Assembly: GCF_025463825.1 (NCBI RefSeq)
Contig: NZ_JAODBG010000093.1
Span: 1-64,000 of the forward strand
Origin: Cryobacterium sp.
Lineage (GTDB): Bacteria > Actinomycetota > Actinomycetes > Actinomycetales > Microbacteriaceae
DNA length: 64,000 nt
Direction of reading: 5' to 3'
Both the position numbers and the translations under genes were made by a program. Shown here piece by piece: positions 1 to 7,185 of this stretch (its first letter is position 1; the number at the start of each line of letters is the position of its first letter). The notes below the pieces were generated by a model. That model was not told the DNA's origin. It was given only the letters and a program-made list of their open reading frames with translations, and made no database searches.

Positions 1-96
1 GTGTGGGTGGTGGTGGATCTGGTGGAGCGGGTTCCGGAGAGTGGTCGTCGTCATCGTCTGGAACTGGCGGTGGTGCCTGATCGGGGCTACTCATAG
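1..96 (+). CDS. 3' end of an unidentified gene (partial)
   Basis: Frame 1 is open from the window edge to a TAG at 94-96 and gives about 31 residues rich in Val, Arg and Glu, ending PDRGYS. The 5' part lies outside the window and the fragment is too short to assign. It reads toward the DsbA-like gene, and the hairpin at 152-182 could serve as terminator for both. The reading frame could also be chance. Confidence 0.3.
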   Translation: MWVVVDLVERVPESGRRHRLELAVVPDRGYS

Positions 97-151
97 TGAG
101 ATCGTCTCACCTACCACCGACACTGAAGAACGGGCCCGGGAGAACTGCGAA

Positions 152-182
152 GAGCCCCGAAAACGTCGCGTTTTCGGGGCTC
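152..182. terminator. Bidirectional hairpin terminator between convergent genes
   Basis: A perfect 13-bp stem (152-164 with 170-182) encloses a 5-nt loop. The inner part of the stem is A/T rich (AAAAC with GTTTT). It lies 18 nt beyond the stop of the leftward DsbA-like gene and 55 nt after the stop of the rightward partial gene, so it can end both transcripts. There is no long T-tract outside the stem. Confidence 0.75.
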
Positions 183-199
183 AGCTCACGGTTGGCGAG

Positions 200-1237
200 C
201 TAGGAGACGGTGCCTGAGATGAACTCGGTCAGGGCGGTCGGGTCGTCGATCGCGCCGGTGTACTGGCGACCGTTCACGAGCACGGTGGGCGTGCCCTGAA
301 TGGAGGTGATCTCGGCGTCTTCGATCGGTCCGTTGACTGCGTTGTCGGTGTTCCACTGCACCCAAGCCTGGTACTCGCCGCCGGCGACGCAGTCCGCGAT
401 TGATTCCTTACCCGAAGACAGGTCTACCAGCTGGTCGTCGGTGAGGCCTGCCGTGCCCTCCGCCGGCTGATTGGCGAACATGGCGGCCAGGTAGTCCAAG
501 GTGGAGCCCGGGTTGAGCGCGGCCTCGCAGGTGAGAGCGGCCGAGGCCCGTGAGGAGTATTCGCTCCCCTGCGACGCACTGTCCAGGAAGGTCAGCGGGT
601 GCAGGCGCAGGGTGATGCTGTCATCGTCCACGAGCGCGGCGAGGGCGTCACCATTCGCCGTGTCGAACTGGCCGCAGAACGGACACATCGGGTCGATATA
701 CAGGTCGACGACGACGCTGCCGGCGCCCACCTCGAGGTAGCCCTCATCAAGGTGCGCGGCACCGACCTGGCCCGCGGTGATGACGGACGGCGACGACGAC
801 GAGGACGACGTCGAGCCGATTATCGCGGAGAAGATCGAACCGATCGAGGCCGCGAACAGGATCGCGTAAATCAGCGCCACGGCGCCGGCGACGATGCCCA
901 GGTAGCCCAACACCAGACCGGTGATGGCGAGCCCTCGCCCGTTCTCGCCGGTGCGCCGGATCTGGCCGAGCGCGAGATGCCCGGTGATCACGGCGGCAAT
1001 GGAGCAGAAAAAACCGGTGATCAGGGAGACGATCGACATCGTGTTTGTGCGCGGCGCGGCCGGAACCCCGAGCGGGCCGTTCCCGGGCGTCGGCACGGCA
1101 GGGAAGCCGTGGCCGGTCGGTGCCGGATAGCCCTGCACCTGCACGGCGCCCTGGGTGGGAGGAGCAAGCGGCGCCTGCGGCGTCGGTTCCCCGGTCTCGT
1201 CGTGGCTGTCTGCAGTCAAGCTCTCCCCCTCGGTCAT
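200..1237 (-). CDS. Membrane-anchored DsbA-like thioredoxin-fold protein with DUF4190 segment
   Basis: Predicted 345-aa extracytoplasmic thiol-disulfide protein. The N-terminus (about residues 1-65) is Pro/Gly-rich and probably cytosolic. Residues 66-135 contain two hydrophobic segments around a GQIRRTGENGRGLA turn, typical of DUF4190. After a Ser-rich linker comes a DsbA/thioredoxin_4 domain with CPFC at about 185-188 and a TPTVLVNG cis-Pro motif near the C-terminus. The likely role is oxidation or isomerisation of exported proteins; the partner is unknown. ATG at 1237 is preferred because it abuts the hairpin at 1238-1267. An in-frame GTG at 1270 would add 11 residues encoded within that hairpin, and neither start has a good Shine-Dalgarno. 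Confidence 0.8.
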   Translation of the reverse strand: MTEGESLTADSHDETGEPTPQAPLAPPTQGAVQVQGYPAPTGHGFPAVPTPGNGPLGVPAAPRTNTMSIVSLITGFFCSIAAVITGHLALGQIRRTGENGRGLAITGLVLGYLGIVAGAVALIYAILFAASIGSIFSAIIGSTSSSSSSPSVITAGQVGAAHLDEGYLEVGAGSVVVDLYIDPMCPFCGQFDTANGDALAALVDDDSITLRLHPLTFLDSASQGSEYSSRASAALTCEAALNPGSTLDYLAAMFANQPAEGTAGLTDDQLVDLSSGKESIADCVAGGEYQAWVQWNTDNAVNGPIEDAEITSIQGTPTVLVNGRQYTGAIDDPTALTEFISGTVS

Positions 1238-1267
1238 CCCGTCCGGTGGCTCAGGCCACCGGACGGG
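1238..1267 (-). terminator. Perfect hairpin after nusB, touching the next start codon
   Basis: A 13-bp perfect GC-rich stem (1238-1250 with 1255-1267) has the tetraloop TCAG on the + strand. It lies 63 nt after nusB and directly before the ATG (1237) of the DsbA-like gene. No T-tract follows. It may terminate the nusB transcript or occlude initiation of the downstream gene. Confidence 0.55.
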
Positions 1268-1330
1268 CACTCGTCGTGCTTGATCGTGCTGGTCGTTCCC
1301 GCGGCGGTGCGGTTCTGGCGACGATGCCGG

Positions 1331-1750
1331 TCAGGCGGATGGCGCCGTCTGCGCGATGCGGCCGAGCAGCCCGTTCACGAATCCCGCCGAGTCATCCGTG
1401 GAGAGCACCTTCGCTGCCTCGACGGCCTCGTCGATCGCGACGGCGTGCGGCACCGCGTCGTTGTACAGGATTTCCCAGATGCCGATCCGCAGGATCGCAC
1501 GGTCGATGGTGGGCATCCTCGACAACGTCCACCCCTGCGAGTACGTCTCGATGAGCTCGTCGATCTCGTCGCGGTGGTCCACGACCCCGTCGACGATGTC
1601 GCGGGCGTACAGCCACGACACCATGCGGGCGGGCTCGTTGGCGGCACGCTCGGCCTCCATCGCCAGGGACTGCGGGATCGTCGTTTGGCGGATGTCGGCG
1701 GCGTAGAGGATGTCGATCGCGCGCTTACGCGCCTTGGTACGGGCGCTCAC
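1331..1750 (-). CDS. nusB: Transcription antitermination factor NusB
   Basis: 139 aa, usual length for NusB. With NusE (S10) it binds boxA RNA and supports rRNA transcription antitermination. The N-terminus (SARTKARKRAIDILYAADIR) and the C-terminal half (PTIDRAILRIGIWEILY, then IDEAVEAAKVLSTDDSAGFV) match the all-helical NusB fold. The GTG start at 1750 overlaps the efp stop by one base (TAGTG), so it is probably coupled to efp translation. The efp-nusB pairing is standard in actinobacteria. Confidence 0.95.
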   Translation of the reverse strand: MSARTKARKRAIDILYAADIRQTTIPQSLAMEAERAANEPARMVSWLYARDIVDGVVDHRDEIDELIETYSQGWTLSRMPTIDRAILRIGIWEILYNDAVPHAVAIDEAVEAAKVLSTDDSAGFVNGLLGRIAQTAPSA

Positions 1751-2310
1751 TAGCTGACGCGGCCGAGGTAGTCACCGTTACGAGTGTCGACCTTGACCTT
1801 GGTGCCCTGCTCGAGGAACAACGGCACCTGGATCTGGTAGCCGGTTTCCACGGTGGCGGGCTTGGTGCCGCCGGTGGAGCGATCGCCCTGCAGGCCGGGC
1901 TCGGTGTAGGTGATTTCGAGCACCACTGACGCCGGCAGCTCGACGTAGAGCGGGTTGCCGTCGTGCAGCGCCACGGTGACGGCCTGGTTCTCCAGCATGA
2001 AGTTGGCGGCGTCGCCGACGACGGTGGAGGAAACGGTGAGCTGGTCGTAGTCGGAGACGTCCATGAAGACGTAGGAGTCGCCATCCGCGTACAGGTACTG
2101 GAAGTCGCGGCGGTCGACGTTTTCGGTCTCGATCTTGGCGCCGGCGTTGAAGGTGCGGTCAACGGTCTTGCCCGTGACGACGTTCTTCAGCTTGGTGCGC
2201 ACGAAGGCGCCACCCTTGCCGGGCTTGACGTGCTGGAACTCGATGACGGCCCACAGCTGCTTGTCGATGTTGAGGACGACGCCATTACGAATGTCGGCGG
2301 TAGATGCCAT
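1750..2310 (-). CDS. efp: Elongation factor P
   Basis: 186 aa, full length. EF-P enters the ribosomal E site and relieves stalling at polyproline stretches. Domain I carries the tip loop PGKGGA with Lys32; the central domain and the C-terminal OB domain ([20 protein letters not shown]) are intact. Related actinobacterial EF-Ps with a PGKG loop are reported to act with an unmodified lysine, and no epmA or deoxyhypusine-type modification gene is visible here. ATG at 2310 ([10 protein letters not shown]) is the family start; the upstream in-frame extension of 8 codons is not conserved. First gene of the efp-nusB pair, downstream of aroQ. Confidence 0.96.
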   Translation of the reverse strand: MASTADIRNGVVLNIDKQLWAVIEFQHVKPGKGGAFVRTKLKNVVTGKTVDRTFNAGAKIETENVDRRDFQYLYADGDSYVFMDVSDYDQLTVSSTVVGDAANFMLENQAVTVALHDGNPLYVELPASVVLEITYTEPGLQGDRSTGGTKPATVETGYQIQVPLFLEQGTKVKVDTRNGDYLGRVS

Positions 2311-2388
2311 GAAAAGGTGTTCCGTTCGATTCAATTGGTAAGGTGCGCGGCCGTGAGGCCTGAAGGGCCCAGGAGGCCTCAGAGCATT

Positions 2389-2838
2389 CTAGCCGACGGC
2401 CGGGGGCAGCCGGACAATGTGGTCGAGGGCCAGCCGGTACGAGTCGAAGCCGAAGCCGGCGATGACGCCGGTCGCCACGGCGCTGACCACGCTGGTGTGC
2501 CGGAAGGTTTCCCGGGCGTGCGGGTTGGAGATGTGCACTTCTACAAGCGGAATGCCGGCCTTGGTGACCAGGGCGGCGGCGTCGCGCAGCGCGTAGCTGT
2601 AGTGGGTGAACGCGGCCGGGTTGAGCACCACCGGGGTGCTCGTGTCGACGGCCTCGTACAGCCAGTGAATGAGCTCGGCTTCGTCGTCCGTCTGGCGCAC
2701 GTCCACCGTGACGTCGTCGGGCGCCGCCTCGGTGAGCAGCACGCGCAGGTCGCCGAGGTTCGCTGAGCCGTAGACATCCGGCTCCCGGCTGCCGAGGCGT
2801 CCGAGGTTCGGGCCGTTGAGGACGAGGACTGTGCGCAT
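2389..2838 (-). CDS. aroQ: Type II 3-dehydroquinate dehydratase
   Basis: 149 aa, standard for the dodecameric type II enzyme. It dehydrates 3-dehydroquinate to 3-dehydroshikimate, step 3 of the shikimate pathway. Visible motifs are LNGPNLGRLGSREPDVYG (flexible lid and the catalytic Tyr region), NPAAFTHYSYAL and EVHISNPHARETFRHTS with the catalytic His. It is separated from its usual partner aroB by about 5.9 kb of unrelated genes, while efp-nusB still follow it. Confidence 0.96.
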   Translation of the reverse strand: MRTVLVLNGPNLGRLGSREPDVYGSANLGDLRVLLTEAAPDDVTVDVRQTDDEAELIHWLYEAVDTSTPVVLNPAAFTHYSYALRDAAALVTKAGIPLVEVHISNPHARETFRHTSVVSAVATGVIAGFGFDSYRLALDHIVRLPPAVG

Positions 2839-2891
2839 GGACCCAGCCTAGAGGGCCGCCACCTATCACGGTCGCTCCACTCGGGCGCCGG

Positions 2892-3326
2892 TCAGCCGCT
2901 GAACGTCTCCATCAGCTCCGACCGGATGATGAACCGGACCCCGCGCGGCGCCTCGGCCGATAAACCGCCGCCACGCCCCTTCACCGTGTCGATCAGCAAG
3001 GCGGTGTGGCTCCAGTATTCGAACTGTTCGGCCGAGATCCAGAAGTCGATGAGCTGCTCCGGCTCCCCCGCCGGCGCGATGTCGAGCCGACCGTGCAGCA
3101 CGTCCTGGTCGGAGGTGATGAACTCCCCCGCCGGGAAGCATATCGGCGAACTGCCGTCGCAGCAACCGCCGGACTGGTGGAACATCAGCGGACCGTACTC
3201 CTCCCAGAGGCTCTGCAACAGCTCGACCGTCGGCTGGGTCAGCGCCACCCGTGAACGGGTTTCGCCGGCGATGGTGATACTCGCCTCGACTGCCGCGACG
3301 GGTGCCGGTGTGATCAGATCTGTCAT
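2892..3326 (-). CDS. DUF779 domain-containing protein
   Basis: 144 aa. The core motif MFHQSGGCCDGSSPICFP is typical of DUF779, a small Cys-rich protein nearly always encoded beside ExaC/AldA-type acetaldehyde dehydrogenases. Its molecular role is not established; a redox or metal-related accessory function is inferred from the CC and C residues. The ATG at 3326 is preceded by GGAGG at a good distance, which rejects the longer upstream reading. It follows the aldehyde dehydrogenase gene on the same strand, with a hairpin at 3369-3406 between them. Confidence 0.88.
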   Translation of the reverse strand: MTDLITPAPVAAVEASITIAGETRSRVALTQPTVELLQSLWEEYGPLMFHQSGGCCDGSSPICFPAGEFITSDQDVLHGRLDIAPAGEPEQLIDFWISAEQFEYWSHTALLIDTVKGRGGGLSAEAPRGVRFIIRSELMETFSG

Positions 3327-3368
3327 GTCGTCCTCCAGGGGGAAGCGGGTGGTGCTGGTCAGTGTGGG

Positions 3369-3406
3369 TGCCGGCCGGGCGACCGGGTATGGCCCCCCGG
3401 CCGGCA
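3369..3406. other. Intergenic hairpin between aldehyde dehydrogenase and DUF779 genes
   Basis: An 11-bp perfect GC stem (3369-3379 with 3396-3406) encloses a 16-nt loop. It sits 8 nt beyond the dehydrogenase stop and about 43 nt before the DUF779 start on the minus strand. With no T-tract it is more likely an mRNA stability or partial attenuation element than a full terminator. Confidence 0.45.
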
Positions 3407-3413
3407 GCACGGG

Positions 3414-4946
3414 TTAGAAGAAGCCCAGCGCGTCCTCGGAGTAGCTCACCAGCAGGTTCTTGGTCTGCTGGTAGTGGCCCAGGGCGAGCTTGTTGTTCTC
3501 GCGCCCGATCCCCGAACTCTTGTAGCCGCCGAAGGCCGCCCCAGCCGGGTAGTTGTGATAGTTGTTCACCCAGACCCGGCCCGCGTGCAGGTCCCGGCCG
3601 GCCCGGCACGCGGTGGTGCCGTTCCGTGACCAGACGCCGGCACCGAGCCCGTAGAGGGTGTCGTTGGCGATGGAGATGGCATCGTCGTAATCATCGAAGC
3701 TGGTGACCGCCACGACGGGTCCGAAGATCTCCTCCTGGAAGATGCGCATCTTGTTCTGGCCCTCGAAGATGGTCGGCTCCACGTAGTAGCCGCCGCTGAG
3801 GTCTCCGCCCAGGTCCACCCGATCGCCGCCGAGGAGGAGTTTGGCGCCCTCCTTCTTGCCGACGTCGATGTCGATGTCGATGTAGGAGTGGATCTTCTCC
3901 AGCTGGTCGTTGCTGGCCTGGGCGCCGACCTGGGTGTCGGTGTCCAGCGGATCACCCTGCTTGGCCAGCTTGGTGCGCTCGATCGCGCCGCCGAGGAAGC
4001 TGTCGTAGATCGGCTTGTGCAGCAGGGCCCGGCTGGGGCAGGTGCATACCTCGCCCTGGTTCAACGCGAACAACACGAAGCCTTCCTGCGCCTTGTCGTA
4101 GTAGCTGTCGTCCTTCTGCGCCACATCCTCGAAGAAGATGTTGGCGCTCTTGCCGCCCAGCTCCACCGTCGACGGGATGATGTTGGCGCTGGCGTATTGC
4201 AGGATCAACCGGCCAGTGGTGGTCTCGCCGGTGAAGGCGATCTTGCGGATGCGGTTCGACGAGGCCAGCGGCTTGCCGGCCTCGATGCCGAAGCCGTTGA
4301 CGATGTTCAGCACCCCGGGCGGCAGGTGTCGCCGATGAGTTCGATCAGCACCAGGATCGACGCGGGCGTCTGCTCGGCGGGCTTGAGCACCACCGCGTTG
4401 CCGGCCGCCAGCGCCGGCGCGAGCTTCCAGACCGCCATCAGGATCGGCAAGTTCCACGGGATGATCTGGCCCACCACGCCGAGGGGCTCGTGGAACTGGT
4501 ACGACATGGTGTCGTTGTCGAGTTCGGCGTGGTCGCCGTCCTGGGCCCCGGATGGCGGAGGCGGAGTACCGGAAGTGGTCCGCGGCCAGGGGTAGGTCGG
4601 CGTTCAACGGCTCCCGGATGGGCTTGCCGTTGTCCCAGGTTTCGGCGACGGCGAGGAGTTCCCGGTTCGCGTCGATGACATCCGCCATCTTGTTGAGCAC
4701 GGCGGCGCGTGGGGTGGCGGTGGTCTTCCCCCAGGCCGGCGCGGCCTTGTGGGCGGCATCGAGGGCCAGGTCGATGTCTTCGTGGGTGCTGCGGGCGACC
4801 TCGGTGAATGGTTTGCCGTTGACCCGAGAGATGTCTTCGAAGTACTGCCCCTTCACCGGCGGCACCCATTCGCCTCCGATCCAGTTCTCGTAGCGGGGCT
4901 TGAAGATGACTTTCGCATTCGGTGTGCCGGGGGCGGCGTAAACGGT
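3414..4946 (-). pseudogene. Aldehyde dehydrogenase (ExaC/AldA type) with two compensating frameshifts
   Basis: NAD-dependent aldehyde dehydrogenase, probably for acetaldehyde, about 506 aa when intact. The N-terminal part (TVYAAPG, then [20 protein letters not shown]) and the C-terminal part, with the Glu motif [10 protein letters not shown] and the catalytic Cys in [14 protein letters not shown], are in one frame. Between about 4325 and 4549 the conserved sequence ([20 protein letters not shown], then [20 protein letters not shown]) is in another frame. One extra base in the C-run 4546-4549 and one missing base in the C-run near 4326 explain this. No ATG, GTG or TTG is in frame before GTG 4865, although homology extends to about 4946. 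Either a recent pseudogene or homopolymer sequencing errors. DUF779 and the GAF regulator nearby support an acetaldehyde or alcohol role. Confidence 0.82.
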
Positions 4947-4961
4947 TGCGAAACGTTGCGA
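4945..4961. promoter_or_regulatory. Direct repeat GTTGCGA between divergent genes
   Basis: GTTGCGA occurs at 4945-4951 and 4955-4961, a spacing of 10 bp or one helical turn, in the short gap between the leftward aldehyde dehydrogenase and the rightward membrane-protein pseudogene. The position suits an operator for the neighbouring GAF-domain regulator. This is inference only, and the first copy lies at the very 5' end of the dehydrogenase homology. Confidence 0.3.
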
Positions 4962-5038
4962 GAGTTATTCCTGAGGTCCGCGGCTGTCATCCGCCGGGAG
5001 GACGCCGCCGCCCGGACGGACTGCCTAACGTCGAGAAC

Positions 5039-5713
5039 ATGGAAACCCTCGAAGCGTCCCATTCTGTCGCGCCGGTGCATTCGGGAGCGCTCTGGTGGTA
5101 CCGCGAGAGCGTGCCCTCAGCGCTTCGGGCGGTGCTGGTGACCGGTCCGGGCGCCATGCTGGTCGGTGGGCTGACCAGCTTCGGCCAGCAATACCTGCCG
5201 GCCTGGATCAACTCGCTGGCCAATTCCGTCGGCGGCTGGACCATGCTCAGCTTCCTGCTGGTCTGGCTGGGCCGCGCCAAGCCCCTCCTCGGCTTGTTTT
5301 CGGGTGTGCTGGTCTTCCTGCTGCTCACCGAGTCCTACAGCGTGGTGTCGGAATGGCGCGGGTTCGACGACGGGGACACCTTCACCTCGATCTGAACAGT
5401 CGTCAGCCTGATCGCGGGCCCCGTGCTCGGCGTCTCGGCCGGCCTGGTGCGGCACGGCGGCCCGGTGTGGCGCTCGCTGGGCGTCACGCCGCTCAGCGCG
5501 GTCCTTCTCGGCGAGGGCATCTGGGCGCTGAACACAATCGCGGACACCACCAGTCCGATGTAACGGTCCCTGGAGATCGCCCTGTCCGTCGCCTTCCTGG
5601 CAGCAGCGATACTGCGAACCGGGCTGACCGCACGCCTGATCCCCCTGGTGGGATGCGTGTGGCTGGTCGGCGCTCTGGCCTACGTGAGCGTGGTCGTGGC
5701 CATCCTGAACTGA
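5039..5713 (+). pseudogene. Polytopic membrane protein with two in-frame stop codons
   Basis: One continuous reading frame of 225 codons runs from ATG 5039 to TGA 5711-5713 but is interrupted by TGA at 5393-5395 and TAA at 5561-5563. On both sides of each stop the sequence stays hydrophobic and protein-like: about six membrane segments, including ALRAVLVTGPGAMLVGG, TMLSFLLVWLG, LLGLFSGVLVFLLL, VVSLIAGPVLGVSAG and the LVGCVWLVGALAYVSVVVAI end. The first stop could be a Trp codon changed by one base. It resembles DUF6518-like integral membrane proteins of actinobacteria, function unknown. It is the only rightward gene in the block between aroQ and aroB. Confidence 0.72.
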
Positions 5714-5724
5714 CCACGGCAGGC

Positions 5725-7104
5725 CTACGCGGCGAATTCCGCCTCGATCCCGCCCAGGTGCGCCACCACGGCGGCCCGCTGCGGTGACCGGGCGGGTAGC
5801 AGTTCCCGGCAGGCCCGCCACACCTCGTTGTCCCAGGTGGCCTCGTCGCTGCGGGCGTAATCGAGCAGCACCTCCACCGAGGCGTCGCTGAGTAGGGTCT
5901 GCCGCAGCCGCCGGCTCACCTCGGCCCGGATCTCGGTCACGCCCGGCGCGCTCGAGCCGGGCAGCACCGGCCCGCGGTAGGCGGCCAGAGCCATCCGGTG
6001 GGCGCCGCGGCCCAGCAGCGCCAGCAGCCGCCCGGCATCGGTGTCGATGCCGGTTTCGAGCCGGTAGGGCCTGGACGCGATGCGCAGGGTCGGATGGCTC
6101 CCCGCCAGCACCCGGCGCAACCGCACCATCTCGGCACGCAGGTTCTCCACCGCATGCGGTTGGTCGTCGCTGAGGTAGGCCGCGAGGCGCTCGGCGGAGA
6201 GCCCCTGCCGGTGCCAGGCGAGCAGCAGCAGGATCTCGGCGTGCCGCCGGCTGAGGTCAGCGGAGGGGTGTGCGCCGGGTACCGGCGCGCCGAACCGGCC
6301 GGGGGTGCCGGGCCCGGCCGCGCCGTGCAGCACACCGTGCTCGGTGCCCAGCACGCTGAGCAGCACGTTCGAGGCGGCGAAGCCGGACGGTCGGCCCCGT
6401 GCCGGCCCGGGTGCGCGAAGGCTGTTGATGCACAGCTCCGCCTCGAGAGCGGCGACGGCGGCCTCCATCAGCGGCAGGGTCTGTGGGGCGACCGCACCGT
6501 CTCCCCCGGTGATGTCGATGACGCCGAGCACCGCTTGGGTCACCGGGTCGTGCACGGGAACCGCCGTGCAGCTGAACGAGTGCGCCAGCTGACTGAAGTG
6601 CTCCGCGCGTTGAATCTGGATGCCGTGGTCGAGGGTGAGTGCGGTGCCCGGTGCGCTGGTGCCCACCCGCGCCTCCGACCAGTCCGCGCCCACCACGAAG
6701 TGCATGTCTTCCGCACGAGTGCGCACGGCGCTGTCGCCGTCGATCCAGAGCAGCCGGCCCGTCTCGTCGGCCACGGCCACGATCAGGCCGAACTCGGCCG
6801 CGTGCCGCACGAGCAGGCGGTTGATCACCGGCAATACGGCGGCCAGCGGATGGTGCGGCCGCAGCCGGCCCAGGTCATCCGCGCTGAGGGTCGGCGCGGC
6901 CTGGGCGGTGAGCGGGTCCAGCCGCAGCGAGAGCGAGCGTTGCCAGGACTCCCGGACGAGGCGTCGCACCCCGGCACCGGCGACGTTCGTGGGCGGCAGC
7001 TCCGTCCGGTCCCCGATCACGGCCTCGTGCTGACGCTCCTGCCGGGCGAAGGATGCGTGAGCCGAGTCGGTGCCGGCGACGGTCCACGGGCTGCTCACAT
7101 CCAC
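5725..7104 (-). CDS. GAF-domain transcriptional regulator (AcoR-like sensor, wHTH C-terminus)
   Basis: 459 aa. After an N-terminal helical segment (VRRLVRESWQRSLSLRLDP), about residues 85-225 form a GAF sensor domain (LIVAVADETGRLLWIDGD, then WSEARVGTSAPGTAL, then SCTAVPVHDPVTQAVLGVID). This layout is shared with AcoR/EutR-type activators but lacks their sigma-54 AAA+ domain. Residues about 280-360 (RRHAEILLLLAWHRQGLSAE, VENLRAEMVRLRRVL) look like a winged-helix output domain. Such regulators commonly sit beside ExaC aldehyde dehydrogenase and DUF779 genes, so it probably controls that locus. The ligand is unknown. Confidence 0.82.
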   Translation of the reverse strand: MDVSSPWTVAGTDSAHASFARQERQHEAVIGDRTELPPTNVAGAGVRRLVRESWQRSLSLRLDPLTAQAAPTLSADDLGRLRPHHPLAAVLPVINRLLVRHAAEFGLIVAVADETGRLLWIDGDSAVRTRAEDMHFVVGADWSEARVGTSAPGTALTLDHGIQIQRAEHFSQLAHSFSCTAVPVHDPVTQAVLGVIDITGGDGAVAPQTLPLMEAAVAALEAELCINSLRAPGPARGRPSGFAASNVLLSVLGTEHGVLHGAAGPGTPGRFGAPVPGAHPSADLSRRHAEILLLLAWHRQGLSAERLAAYLSDDQPHAVENLRAEMVRLRRVLAGSHPTLRIASRPYRLETGIDTDAGRLLALLGRGAHRMALAAYRGPVLPGSSAPGVTEIRAEVSRRLRQTLLSDASVEVLLDYARSDEATWDNEVWRACRELLPARSPQRAAVVAHLGGIEAEFAA

Positions 7105-7185
7105 CTCCGATCAGCGCTGGTCGTCGGCGACCTGCTCACGGGCCGGTCGGGTGCTTCATTCTAGGCACAGGATGCTCCGCTGTGC

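Noticed and set aside
5393-5563. Recoding of TGA/TAA (selenocysteine or reassigned codons) in the membrane-protein gene
   Set aside because: No SECIS-like element was recognised, TAA is not recoded in known systems, and TGA serves as a normal stop for other genes in the window.
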